This document shows, in pieces, positions 23,901-35,300 of a DNA stretch of 64,000 bases. Made by a program: the position numbers and the translations under genes. A model generated the notes under the pieces. The model did no database searches. It saw only the letters and a program-made list of their open reading frames with translations, and had not been told where the DNA came from. The stretch's first letter is position 1; each line of letters opens with the position of its first letter. Source of the stretch: Diprion similis (Eukaryota > Arthropoda > Insecta > Hymenoptera > Diprionidae); the NCBI RefSeq assembly GCF_021155765.1, contig NC_060114.1, positions 14,579,501 to 14,643,500 on the forward strand. The letters run 5' to 3'.

Positions 23901-25930
23901 TCTACACTCGGTACGTCATTTTTCTATGAATCTGATTCACCAGTACTTAGCGCTTTCAAAATCAAGATTCGGTAACTTTTTTCAATGAATAGTTTTCAAA
24001 AAAGTAAATAAAGTAAACTTTTCGAGAATAAAGTAGACAATAGTAAGTGACGGGGAGAAAAGTAAATCATAGTTGAAAAAGCCTACTACTAAAAGCTCAG
24101 GGCAATGCGAAACATCACACAGTAGATGTTAATACTTACACCACCATTATCAGTGATCAATTGTTTAATCTCCTTTTTTCGTTTTGATAAATTGGTTGAG
24201 GTAACAACGAGATTCATGAAGACAGGACACTTGTAATCATCAAATCTACTGCTAGTAGCTCGTACATTTTCCACAAGACTTGCTTCCCATACTGCTGTTA
24301 CCCAATTTTCGGTCATAATTGGTATTTTTTGTTCAACAGCTTTCTAGAAAAGTTTAGACAATATCGAAAATTGCTACAATTCGTGTTTGTCAAAGTCGTT
24401 ATAGATGGTTTCAGCCGTACATAAATATACAGACCTCGTACTTCTCAGACATGACGAAATTTGCAATCAAATGTGTGACACTGTTTCGCAACTGTCGCGA
24501 ATAAACACCCCCCATGTATTCTACCTTCCTTCCTACATTTTCCTGGGAACAAAAAAATCAGACTCAGAATAACCCACGGTCAAATTACCTTTTGTCAACT
24601 GTCAGAACATATACATTTAACCCCTTCCCATACTTTAACGAGTCTGAAGTGTGATGAAGATTTTGGCCCAAACGTGAATATCATAATTATAGCTCGTAGA
24701 CTGAAAATCGGGCCAAACTTATACATCACGAGTCAGTCTTGCGGAGTTATTTTGGAACAAATAACTTTATCACAGGTATTTACATTTCGGCTAGTATTGC
24801 AACTGTTTTCAAGCCTCAGCGCTTGGGCCAGGATTTCGTCGAGATAAGTGGCACGTAAAGGGGTTAAATGTATTGATTTGGTTGGGAGCACACAGGGCAC
24901 ATTCTTGGCGCAAAAATTGATCCGATTTTCTATAAAACACAAAACGAACAATAAAACTCAGACAATAATTCTCACTGAAGGCAATAGAATAACGAACACT
25001 TACAATCTTTGAATTATCGCAATATACCAATTGCTATTTCATCTGAACAGGATAGTCTCACACAAACATTACATTTGTTTGCATATCAACTTGCAATTAC
25101 CACTGCAACTCGAAAGTAATTCGTAGACAATACATACTTTTGCCTCTGAAGTGAGACCAGACACACTGACCACCAGGCCTCTCATTGCCGTTGTGAATAC
25201 CGGGCTGGTTCCTTCGGGAATTGGTTCCCCGGTCATGAAACAGCTGAGTAAACATCGTGGCCCAACTATTCTGCTAAAAAACAATAAACCATCAGTTGTT
25301 ACTAACAAATAAAGTAACTTTTCAACTGAGTGACACTAAACTTTGAAATTTACGTGCTAGTTTATTGTGATAAGAGAAATGAGTTTGTTCGCGGGAAATA
25401 TTGTAAGATAAAAAAAAGGGAAATCTGTGAGAAATTGATAACATGAAGCTTCAATTTTTCGATTTGAAATATAAATGCTATAAATACTATGAATGTTGCT
25501 ACAATTAACAGCTGTATTAAATTCTTACGAGCATTTAAATTTTCTTAAATATGTAAACGTTGGCCCTTCAAATTCTTCCAATACAAACACATCTTTCTTT
25601 CCTGGTGTTAAGTTGTCGCATAAATTTTCTTTTATCCATTTTGGTGATAATTCGTGTTCGTCACAGCTCTAGAAAATGCAAGTGTGAGATAAATGTTTGC
25701 ACCATTTGTAGAAAATTAATTCTTCAGGATCACAGATTTCATTGAATTGCAGGTGATTCATAGTTGAATGTTCACAAAAATCATTGAAGTTTGTAGTATG
25801 GTTAGACGGATATACTTACGTTAAATGCGTGCCACATGTCGCTTGAGCAATCATTCTCATCTTTCTGATCTCTCGTTATGACAAAATATATATTCAAATC
25901 GGAATCCACCTGACTTCCTTCGCTGGTCAT
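17982..25930 (-). CDS. TOPBP1: DNA topoisomerase 2-binding protein 1 (TopBP1 / mus101)
   Basis: A nuclear scaffold that starts replication origins and activates the ATR checkpoint kinase. There are 25 in-frame exons: 25820-25930, 25529-25668, 25138-25273, 24435-24542, 24140-24343, 23430-23646, 23198-23329, 22912-22988, 22651-22820, 22419-22560, 22196-22325, 21887-22081, 21570-21754, 21334-21500, 20950-21158, 20504-20643, 20071-20298, 19928-19996, 19676-19842, 19468-19589, 19185-19255, 18969-19088, 18679-18879, 18328-18557, 17982-18204 (about 1,298 aa; human 1,522). BRCT repeats seen: an N-terminal 0/1/2 cluster (RGLVVSVSGLTSEAK, VTHLIANFVMSEKY, FMNLVVTSTNLS), BRCT3 (NIYLTGFPMD), BRCT4/5 (GLTFILTGFED, CVIAMSSYTGKERTFLSN, then WKLPAVTADWLL) and C-terminal 7/8 (FMLSGIKDRG, AAGKWVLHCYYL, NMVALLIGPKEKC). 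The WEDP motif before BRCT7, seen in exon 21, fits the family's WDDP. No BRCT6-like block was found. The intron between exons 12 and 13 (132 bp) is open through, so its removal is inferred from family alignment. Confidence 0.95.
24617..24867. mobile_element. TTAA-flanked MITE (piggyBac-like) in TopBP1 intron 3
   Basis: A TTAA at 24617-24620 and another at 24864-24867 flank 243 bp. The inner ends are inverted (TTAACCCCTT... and ...AAGGGGTTAA), and the perfect inverted arm including outside bases is 13 bp (CATTTAACCCCTT). TTAA target duplications with CCC-starting termini are the hallmark of piggyBac-type elements. There is no transposase, so it would be a non-autonomous copy. It lies wholly in the intron 24543-25137. 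Confidence 0.6.
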
Positions 25931-26912
25931 TCTGTTTTTCATAAATACAGATGAATTGAAATTTAATGAGAAATTTATCTAAATTAAATTTCTGCTCTAA
26001 ACCGGCATAAAATTAAATCTGCCATTGGCAATAATTACTTTATACTGAACATAGGTTGTTAATGATAAAATACGTAATGAAATACCTTATTGCAGAAAGT
26101 GAAATTGCATGTACAAAATGATTTACAGTAGGTTTGAAAAAGAATTCTTACCTTTAAAATTTTAGGTCCGAGTACTGATAACAGTCATAAATTGTTATTG
26201 ACAAGTTACTTATACTGGTGTCCTTGATATATTGACAATATCACAGTTCTCGAGTAATAAACTTATGACAACTCGAATTAAAAATGGTTTTGCCTTCGTA
26301 ATTTTGAACGTAGAAAAGGCTGCGGAATAGGTTATACTTCTAAACCACGGTGATTCTCAAACTCCAGGTAAAAATATGATAAATAACAATTACTGCGATG
26401 TAGAGCGATGGCTAAATCATAACAGATAAACATCAATATTCTTGATCTGCCGTTACGTCAAGTCTTTCATAATGAAATTAGCTCTGCTAACCCTGACAGT
26501 GAATAATTATAAAACTGGTACAAAGTTACAAACAGATACTACAAATTGCCATAACGCGTATACAGGATTTCCCGCGTTCCGCAGTTTCACGATATTTCAC
26601 GATGTTGTGCGACAGTTTGTCAGAATATTATAAAACAACAAAGTAACGAAACTGCCACAGAGGCAGCAGCGTTGGCAGAGTATTTAGAGTGCGTTCCGAA
26701 ATTAGCTGTAAGAGCTGAAACCTTTTTAGAACAGAGACGGAGCTAATCACACACTTGGTAGTGCAAAAAAGATAAAAGATTTCTGACAGCAGCCAAGACT
26801 GAGAGCTAATTTCGGAACGCATGGGAAAAGCATTCTAGGAAAACCATATTTCCGGAACGCTGCCGGTAATGTAGCGATCCGGTAGCTTTGTTATTGGTAA
26901 AAGTCGTTTAAC
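25931..26912. promoter_or_regulatory. Divergent promoter region between TopBP1 and the virus-like gene
   Basis: A 982-bp spacer between two divergent start codons, so it probably carries the TopBP1 promoter and whatever drives the + strand gene at 26913. No core promoter motif is clear enough to place. It contains the inverted-repeat element listed separately at 26691-26820. Confidence 0.4.
26691..26820. mobile_element. Short inverted-repeat element (17-bp perfect arms)
   Basis: Arms GCGTTCCGAAATTAGCT (26691-26707) and its exact reverse complement (26804-26820) enclose 96 bp without coding. This could be a tiny MITE or a stem-forming regulatory element. No target-site duplication is evident. 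It ends about 90 bp before the start codon of the + strand gene at 26913. Confidence 0.55.
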
Positions 26913-28577
26913 ATGCAATCCCCAGAAAATCTCGATAAGTCTATGGAAAATACACAATTTCTTCGCGTCGTGAAAGAAATAGGGGAAATCCCATCGCTCC
27001 TACCACACTCTGAAAAAGTGCTGGTTTTAAGAGAGAAGCGAAGAGTCTTGCCAATCATTGCCAGCGTCTTCGCTTATTCCACGTCGGCACGCTTGGTTCT
27101 TACCGTGGTACCGGTAAACGATATTTTCTGTGATATACGAAGGTGATATAACGAAAAAACTGTTTTACAGTAGTTATTGTTCTTTTTACATTGTGGCATT
27201 GTTTATTCGAATGAGAAAAAAATTAGTGAACGTACTCGAGACAGCACCAGTATTGAAGTAATAGTGTGATTACAGCCATCAAGCCACTGGCAAAGACAAC
27301 GGAATATGGCTTTTGCATACGATTATTCGAAAGATCCTCTGAATTTTGATGTTCTGGGTATGGAGGTCCCTTTAATGATAACCAAGGAACCACGATATTT
27401 TACGATAACAACCGACAGCTACATATCGTTGTGCTCTCGGGTCTACGCTGCACTATGCGCTGAAGACGATGAATTTGCTGACAACGTCCCGGAATCAGTG
27501 TTTCAATATTATGCAGTGATTCTTCTATGGTTACGGTTTGCAGACCTTCAGCCTAGTTCGATGAGGTCATCACAGTTCCTGAAAGAAATTTATAAGCTGC
27601 CATGTGAAGAATTGCATGTACCCCTGCCATTGCTAATATATCTGAAGGGAATCGGTAATTTTTGTGACATTGACCAATGCGAGAGACAGTTTATGTTACC
27701 AGAGTTACCGACCCATGAATGCATCGGTGGAGTCAAATACACGTATGGAAAAATCAGTGCCAAAACACATCACTATTATGAGGCTTTTCCAGCCCCTGGA
27801 ATTGCGGCTCTGCGCATACAGGCTGACATTCAGTACACAAAATATATTTGCAATGCAAATTTATTTTGGGATTTACCTGACGATCTTCGTCCTGATGTAT
27901 TAGATTCTCGTATAAAATCTGCTGCGCCGACTAGAAACCTTTTGGGTTGGGCTCCTGCACAAGAATTGACTTCTGCACAATTGGAATTATGTCAATTGCT
28001 AGATATGAAGGAATTTCTAAGCAACAAGGTCTCGACTTTAAGCTCATGTACCAGTGAGTTGTTGAGAACAATTTCCAAGTACCTTTGCTCTTACAAAAAT
28101 CAAACTGGTGGATACATACACTCTAAGGAGGTGAATGGGAAGCATATTTGTACGATGTGCACAAAGTTAAATACTCTTTCCTTGAATGGCTCACTGGTTC
28201 AGGGAACATTTGTTGAAAAACGTGATAAGTGTGTCAAGTTTGACAGATCTGCCATGTATTGCGATGGAAGTATATCCTTGCACTCCCAGTTTCTGCTGAA
28301 TATTTCGTTGATTAAAGGTGCAATAATTTCGGGATATCGGATGATTAAGGAATCAACTGGCGATAGACATTGTTGGTCCTGCTATGATTTTGATGAGTAC
28401 ACAAATGTTCCCGAAACTTGGATTCGTTCTCGAAACATGGTCTATGCGTTTGGCTCCGTTGGAAAATTTCAGGAGATAAAATATACCACCGCATGTGTCT
28501 CAAAGAGAATTTTACAAAATGCATGCATCCTAAACTCCATGATCAAACGTAAAAGTCTATGGAGCATTTACGTTTAA
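26913..28577 (+). CDS. Intact two-exon gene with similarity to partitivirus-type coat proteins (candidate domesticated viral gene)
   Basis: The main exon carries a 423-codon frame from the ATG at 27306. Upstream, a 67-codon frame from the ATG at 26913 ends at a donor (CCG|GTAAAC, 27113/27114). A matching acceptor (GATTACAG, ending 27275) resumes in the same frame with no stop before 27306, for about 500 aa in total. No host domain is recognised. The pattern resembles coat proteins of partitivirus-like dsRNA viruses as I recall them: a helical LLWLRFADL segment, then PLPLLIYLKGIGNF, then GGVKYTYGKISAKTHHYYEA followed by FPAPGIAALR. That assignment is from memory of the family pattern and is moderate at best. 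The 5' exon shows no similarity I know, so it may be a host exon or chance. Two decayed partial copies follow, so this intact frame stands out as the preserved one. Alternatives: a lineage-specific host gene, or an unspliced 423-aa protein from 27306. Confidence 0.6.
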
Positions 28578-28889
28578 AGGAGGAAAAACAACTGAATATA
28601 TCTGTGACATACTTATATATTTTATGCTTATTATTAAATGTGATTTTCTATTGTTTCTACTCACACAAATGTTTTAATTCATATTTCATGAGTTTTTTTG
28701 TAATATTTTTCATATGTGCATTCATTTAGTTATTTCTATTTTTGTTATGTAACATAAAGTTTAAAGTAGGAATTAGACTTTCATTGAAATTTTCAAGGCA
28801 CGTACAAGTTGACATCTGAAGAAAAAAAGTCTTTTAAAAGAAAAATCACATGCCAGTTGATTCTGTATCGCTTAAGTATCTGATTTCCA

Positions 28890-29515
28890 AAAGACAGCTG
28901 TCCAGGTAAACTTGATGCAGTTCAGAGCGAGTGAATTTGTGCGTACGTTGTCAATTGTTCATTATTTCCTTATATCTCTTATATGGCATTTTCATTTCTG
29001 TCATTATAAATTGACTACTGGAAAAAGCAAGTCAAAAAATCATACTGAGGACAATGAAATGGGGATACCACATGTTTGTGTTTGTTTGTAAAGGCAGAAA
29101 ATTTTTATTTGACAGAAAATAATTAATAAATACTCTGACCATACCAAAAATGGCAACAATAAACCAGAACCACTTTGCCCACCTTCTAAATCCAAGATGT
29201 TCAACATGTGCAATGTATTGTGATCAAAGTATATGACTACATTCTCAAAACATACTGAACAAAGATTTCTTCAGGTGCATTGATCTCCGGGCATTTGATA
29301 ATTAACGAATCAATCGACCATAGTCATTGATAATCCTGCTTGTATTCTGACGATTACATAAATATTCTCAAAGCATTGATTTATTATCCAAATTCCGAAC
29401 TAAATATTAGGCTCTGGTGGAGAATTGAAAAAAAAAAAATACATAATTGTATGCGTCCCCAAAGGAATTATGCAAAATAAAATTCATCGAGAAAGTTGAT
29501 AAAATATTTATGGGT
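28890..29515 (+). pseudogene. Decayed copy of the C-terminal half of the virus-like gene
   Basis: DNA similarity to the 3' half of the intact gene is visible despite many stops and indels. Examples are ATGTATTGTGATCAAAGTAT near 29212 against ATGTATTGCGATGGAAGTAT at 28255, and GGTGCATTGATCTCCGGGCA near 29274 against the segment at 28317. Similarity continues past the stop into the 3' flank (29.51-29.77 kb resembles 28.58-28.82 kb, for example the GGCACCTGCAAGTTTAC block). The duplication unit therefore included non-coding flank. The left edge is approximate. No function is expected. Confidence 0.65.
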
Positions 29516-29944
29516 GAAGAAAAACAAAGGTGTACATAAACTTTTATTGATTTTTCCATTCATGTTATTCGTGATGCAAGGCATGATTTTTTCATGTTAT
29601 ACTACCCGACACATGTGTTCTGTTATATATTTTTTTTCGGTTTTCAACACATCTATTATTATTGTTGATATGTATACAAATGTCCTGGCACACAATACAG
29701 TTAACTTGGATTTCCTAAAAGATTGGTTGTTGAAAATTCAACGGCACCTGCAAGTTTACTTTTCGCAAATAATATCTGTTTTGATCTCTTGAGCTTCTTG
29801 AGATTTTTGCTGTGAAATATTGTATATTCTAATTCTTATTCGCTTAATTCCTTATTTAGCGTTGTTAGTTTTCAAATAGTTCACAGTATTAATCACCATC
29901 CCTAGATGGCGTGATCTGTGGTATGATGTCGTGTGAGGGGCAGT

Positions 29945-30476
29945 GCAAATTTGATGATTCAAAGGACCCTCTGAACTTTAAAACCTGAGACAATGAACTA
30001 CCACTGGTACAAACTATGAAATCACGAGTTTTTACGGTAACAACTGATTGTTACATGTCGCTCTGCTCACGAATGTAAGCGGCATTATGCATTTATTACC
30101 CGACATTTGCAGATATACCGGAATCAGTTTTTCAATACTACACCACAGCTTTGCCCCGGAAGCAAATCATAGAGATACTTCCTCGCTTGGAAAAACATGA
30201 TGTATAATTCTTCAGTGAAATAGGAAGACTGAACGACGAGGAATGGTACATTCCTGGGATGATGATTACGTTTTTGAAAGGAATTCGTCATTTTTGTGAT
30301 CCTGATGGTATTGATAGGCGATTCGTGTTGCCAATGCTCCCAACCAGTGAAACAATTTCTGGTGGTAGATACACGTTTGGTAAGGTAAATGCTACAATAC
30401 ATGTCTTGTACGAAGCATTTCCAACTCCTGGAATCGCAGCCCTGCGCATGTTAGCTGATACCAAATACACATGATT
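29945..30476 (+). pseudogene. Decayed copy of the N-terminal half of the virus-like gene
   Basis: This copy matches the intact gene from its early main exon (GATTCAAAGGACCCTCTGAA near 29958; compare 27329) through the segment encoding GGRYTFGKVNA and FPTPGIAALRML, ending in a stop at about 30472-30474. It carries several stops and frame changes. A stretch at about 30259-30474 stays open for 71 codons and keeps the family motif best. The half that would follow is missing. Since it lies downstream of the C-terminal remnant, the two fragments belong to different duplicate units. Confidence 0.75.
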
Positions 30477-32392
30477 GACAATTTGAAAGGGGATTAACGA
30501 CATTTTTCATTCATAGGTATACATTTTTGCTCTTAAATAACCTTAAGCAAGTCGATGACAAATACAACATTTGACCATATTTAAATGTTTTTTTTGTACT
30601 TCATATTTATATATTGCTCCGTGGTGCATGTGTACTGTGCTGTCATTATTGTTTACAATTGACTGTACAGGCCCGTAGCTGTCTGGTGGCCGTGCATCGA
30701 ATTATGCCAAAATAATCACAAGCCTGTTCAATAATTGTAATAAAAATTGAGTCGGTAGTTACAGAAATCTGCCCCCCCCCCCCCACCCGCAAACGGAGCG
30801 CTCCGCCAGCTGCCGCAGCGCTCATCCTGTAGAGCTTCGGAATCCGCACACGTAGGGCGATTCTATGCACAGTAAATTCGATTTAATCTGCCGCGACGCA
30901 TCATGTATAAATCCGTTTCATTCTACATGAGACAACAGATTTCCACACATACACATGAGACTTGGACTGCATTCATATGATTCAAATTCACACATCCAAT
31001 CGTTCTTACCAGCATGTTTGTTTGGCGCGCTACGTAGCGGCGGTGAGGTGAAGCATAACATAACTGAAAACTAAGAGCCGTTGAATTCGTTGATTAACAT
31101 CGTGTTGTAGCCAGCATCACTGGAAATAACTTTCAGGGGATTTGAGACGGTCAAGGGATAGTGGCAACTCGGTGGCTAACGTCTAATCGGCGAAGTACGA
31201 AGGATTAAAATAAAGAAAAATAACTGATTGAAGGAAGAAAAACAAATAAAGAAAAAGAACACACGCGCACACGTATATCATACATTATAATGAACGGTTA
31301 TCCAAAACGTTCGATTTCATCAGGAATAAAAGAAAATTAAAATGACAAAATCATTCTCCTGAAACAATAATATCTGCTTTACACATGCATATGTTCACAC
31401 GTACGCCATATAAATTTCGTTGAATTAACAACATATCCCGAACACCCGTCGTTCCGATGTGGTGCAAGTAGCTAGCCGCGTGCATTCGGTCCGAGTTCAC
31501 AGTATACACATTACAATTTCAGTCTCCAGAGGCAGGTGGGAGAGTCAGGAGGGCCTCCCTTGCAAATAACGATACGTGAACTTTCGGCCATGCAAACCGT
31601 GCGGACTTGTGCACACCCTGATCACATCAATATTTAAAATAATTATAAATCTAATTTTCACAACTATTTAACCTATACGGAGAAAGAACACACATGGAAT
31701 CGAAGCTATATCTCGACAGACGTGAAATTTATATCTAACCGTCACTTGTTTCATATTCGAGTAGAGCACCCAAGGGTTGACTATATGAAAAAACAAAACA
31801 CTAAAAAAAAAGGAACGTTTCTTAAAACCTTACGGACCAAGAGCCTTCTCCCCCCCTAATCGACCCGCCGACGCCGCCCCATCTCGTTCAATTTCCAATT
31901 TCCGAATCGCTACACGCCACCCGAGTCGCGTTGCTCTACAACTAGATAGATAGGATACGCGAGTCAGCTGTTTGATGCGTTGATCATCTTAGCTTATGTC
32001 ATACATATTTTCGGTATTTCGTTGTTAGTTGGCTCAGAGTTCGAACCCCTTTACCTTTTCATTTTTCTAAAAAAAGAAAGAAAAATACATAGATATAAAC
32101 ACACATACATATGGGTACATATTACTAGGAAGAGGAATAAAGCTTTATACGGAGAAAAGAGCAATTAGAAGTAAAAAAGAGAAAAAAAGAAACACCCACA
32201 CACTTATGAAATAAAGAAATTAGGGGATTAAGAAGAGGAAAGAAAAAATAAAAATAAAATAATCAACAAGTAAATAAAACAAAAACGGAAGAGATAAAAG
32301 ATCAAGGAAAAGAAAAGAACTACCTTGTATATTTTGTAAAAGAAAAAAAATAACGTCGGGTCATCGCGCGCGTACGCTGAGATGATACATTG
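30477..32392. promoter_or_regulatory. Upstream/5' UTR region of the DCUN1D4/5 gene
   Basis: No coding region is supported. Between about 30.75 and 30.87 kb there is a C-run followed by a GC-rich patch, and another GC-rich patch lies at about 31.84-31.95 kb. Both stand out from the AT-rich surroundings and fit promoter or 5' UTR sequence for the gene starting at 32393. The exact transcription start cannot be placed. Confidence 0.4.
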
Positions 32393-35300
32393 ATGAACCT
32401 AACCTCAATATTCTCAAACAATATCGCTGAGGTGAGAGAGCCAGAGGAGGATAGCAGCAGCAGTACCAGCAGCTACTACGAGACAAACTACATTACGGAT
32501 CAGCTGAGCTCTTTCAGTCTATCCAGCGACACGCGGTCCCTCCATAATTATCTGGTAAGGATTTTTAACTTTAATATATTTCCCCTTCTTTTTCCCTGAC
32601 CGTAATAACTCGATCTAATAGCTTCGTAAGAGATCTTATCATATTCATCTAATAGCTTTGTCTACGATCAAGACAAATGTGTTAATATTCTGGTACGTAG
32701 ACAGGTTATCCGTTCGCCTATTCACACGCATGAAAATTTCGCCTCACGGTTCGCAGGATTCCGTGCTTCTCGCATTTCCTTGTTGCCTGCAAATCTTGAC
32801 CCTATTTGTAAAATTTTTATTACTCATTCGTTCGTTTAACATTAATAATCTATGACTTAAGCTCAAGGACAGTTTCCAAGGTCGATTCAACTCGGCTTTA
32901 TGTTTATCTTATGGTGCTGATCTGCTGTCAGTAAAGTAATCAAAACTTCACAACTTCAATTGTGTCCTTCATCCTCAAAGTAATGATCACTTGTTCTGCA
33001 GATACAATTTTTTTGGTTGACGATTTGGAGTCGAGTCATTACTGTCGTTTTATTTGAGCTTGGAAAATTGTTGTTTATGGATTTATGTCAAACCGCTGAC
33101 AATAATTTTTGTTATCCTCAGCTAAGCCCGAGGTCAATTTTTTTTTTTTTTATACCAACCATTTCTCGTCTAAAGTTTATCACTTAACAAGGCTTGATGT
33201 TTCTTGCTATTATTACAACTGATATCAACAAATGGGATAACGATAAACCTTGACATTTTGAAAAACTTCAGACACCCTGGGAGGAAAATCAACGAGGGTC
33301 TCATACCGAGCTAGTGGAAGTAAACGAAAGCCGGAGGCTCAACGAGGGGGTACAAAGCCGAGGCCAGGTACTGGGGGCCGGAGGGATGCCTCGCAGTAAG
33401 CGGAGAGCGCCCTCCAGCACAAATCACCACCATCACCACCATTCAGCATCAGAAATGGCACCGAGCGCACACGAGGAAGGCATGGCAAGGCACCCTACAA
33501 AAAGGCTCAGGCACACGTCAAAGTGAGTTATCTTTTTTGAATATCAGGGGCGAGGGGCAAATTATAACACAGAGCATATATTATTCCGTTATCAGTGCAA
33601 TGATGCAAATATGTAACTGTTCGTGTCTCGTTTTTTTTTTTTTTTTTTATCATCTTTTTGTTTACCGTTACTTTAATTTTCTCCTCCTTCATCTTCGATC
33701 ACGTGCAGTCGATGAACGGTGCGTTGGAATGTTTACAAATCGTGAGATATAGGCTAAATAAAAAGTAAGCATCATCGGCAACAAGTCTGCAAAAAAGTTA
33801 TCTGAGAGTAAAAATCTGTTAGGCCATAAAATTGGCTTTATTCATTGACGAATTCAAATTTCAAAACATTAGTTTTAATAGTTATATTTCCAGTTCCATA
33901 AAATGCTTTAGAGTATTGTTTGGTGTAGTTACTATGCTCTTTAACTTTTTCTGTCATCTTTGAATTGCCTGTATTCTCATAATTTGCCGGTGAAAATTGT
34001 GAAAGATAAAGGAAATACTACAATTTTGTTTCCTGCCACTTTTCACTATGTGATGGTAGAGTTTCAACTTTTGGAATTATCTAAAAAGGCAAAAAATAGA
34101 CTTGAGAGTGGCCTTGTCGTATCCTTGACTTCGCAATAACGCAGCTTGACTTTTTGAATTGCATCTAACAAAAATTGTTGTGAAATTTAAAAGAAATATA
34201 CCACCGAAGTCTTTTGCTTGAGAAACTAACACGAGATATGCTCTTTTCAATCAAAACTAAATAATCTCAATTTCATTTTCATATGTTTCCTGAACTGCAT
34301 GTTTTGCTATAACTGAGAACAGTTTCAATGCTCATAAAATACTGCTTCGTAAAAACATTTGTCTTATTTCCATTGCCTACTTTTATTTTTCGCATCATTT
34401 ATGACAAAGCACAATGATTGTCCTTGGTCAACAAAATACTCATACAAACCATCCAAAAGCTTGTTGAAACGTTATTTATGCATCCATAGTAACATAGGTG
34501 ATAATTTGAATGTCTGTAGATAATAATTTTAGATGATTCGTTTTTAGATTGTATCTTTTTCACTCCACATGACGATTAGATAAGATTGGAAATGTATGTA
34601 TTTATCGGGTATGTGTGTGTACACTAGCGTCGATGTGTGTAGCAAGGTGAAAGTTTTGTATAAGTCATCCATTGAGCAGTCAGCTGATCATCCTGTGCAG
34701 CCATCTGTGTCAGTCGTAGAGCTGAGTTGATAAAAGTTTTGGTGAAAAAAAAAAATTTACCAGTATTTTTTTTTCACTCTTCTTCTCATTATCCATCAGA
34801 CGTGTGAATCTATGCATACTAGTTAATTATAGTTGAAATGAAATATTTTTAACTTGGATATAAAAATAGAACAATCGACCACAATAATAACATGCAAGAA
34901 ATGTGTATGTTCGCGTTGCATAAATAACAATTCAGTTCGTCGCCGTCACTGTCATCGTTGTCATGAAGAGAGTTGTACTTAGTGAATTTAACGGTATCTT
35001 CTACTGCTGGTCACAAATCGCAAGATAGTCACAAGTGAAGTATTACGTTCAAAGTGTCAAATATTTCCAAACTACACTATCAACGCGAATGAAAAAAATG
35101 AAAGCACTGATGTAATTATGATCACAATTATTATATTTAATTTCTATAACTATTTTATAAGTGAGAAATAATGATATTCGATCATTTTATTACTGACAAG
35201 AAAACGTATATTCTTTCGGGAATGAAGGTACATGTTTATTTAGATTTATGGGAAAAATGTTTCACCGCACGTTACATTACAGTCTCTTGAATAATTGTTC

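Noticed and set aside
29496-29792. 98-codon hydrophobic frame
   Set aside because: It begins in the decayed C-terminal remnant of the virus-like gene and runs through its 3' flank in an unrelated frame.
30646-30870. Minus-strand frame through the C-run and GC-rich patch
   Set aside because: It depends on translating a homopolymer run; better explained as non-coding promoter-type sequence.
32020-32060. GTTCGAACCCC resembling a tRNA T-arm
   Set aside because: No matching acceptor stem, D-arm or anticodon arm in the surrounding 80 bases.
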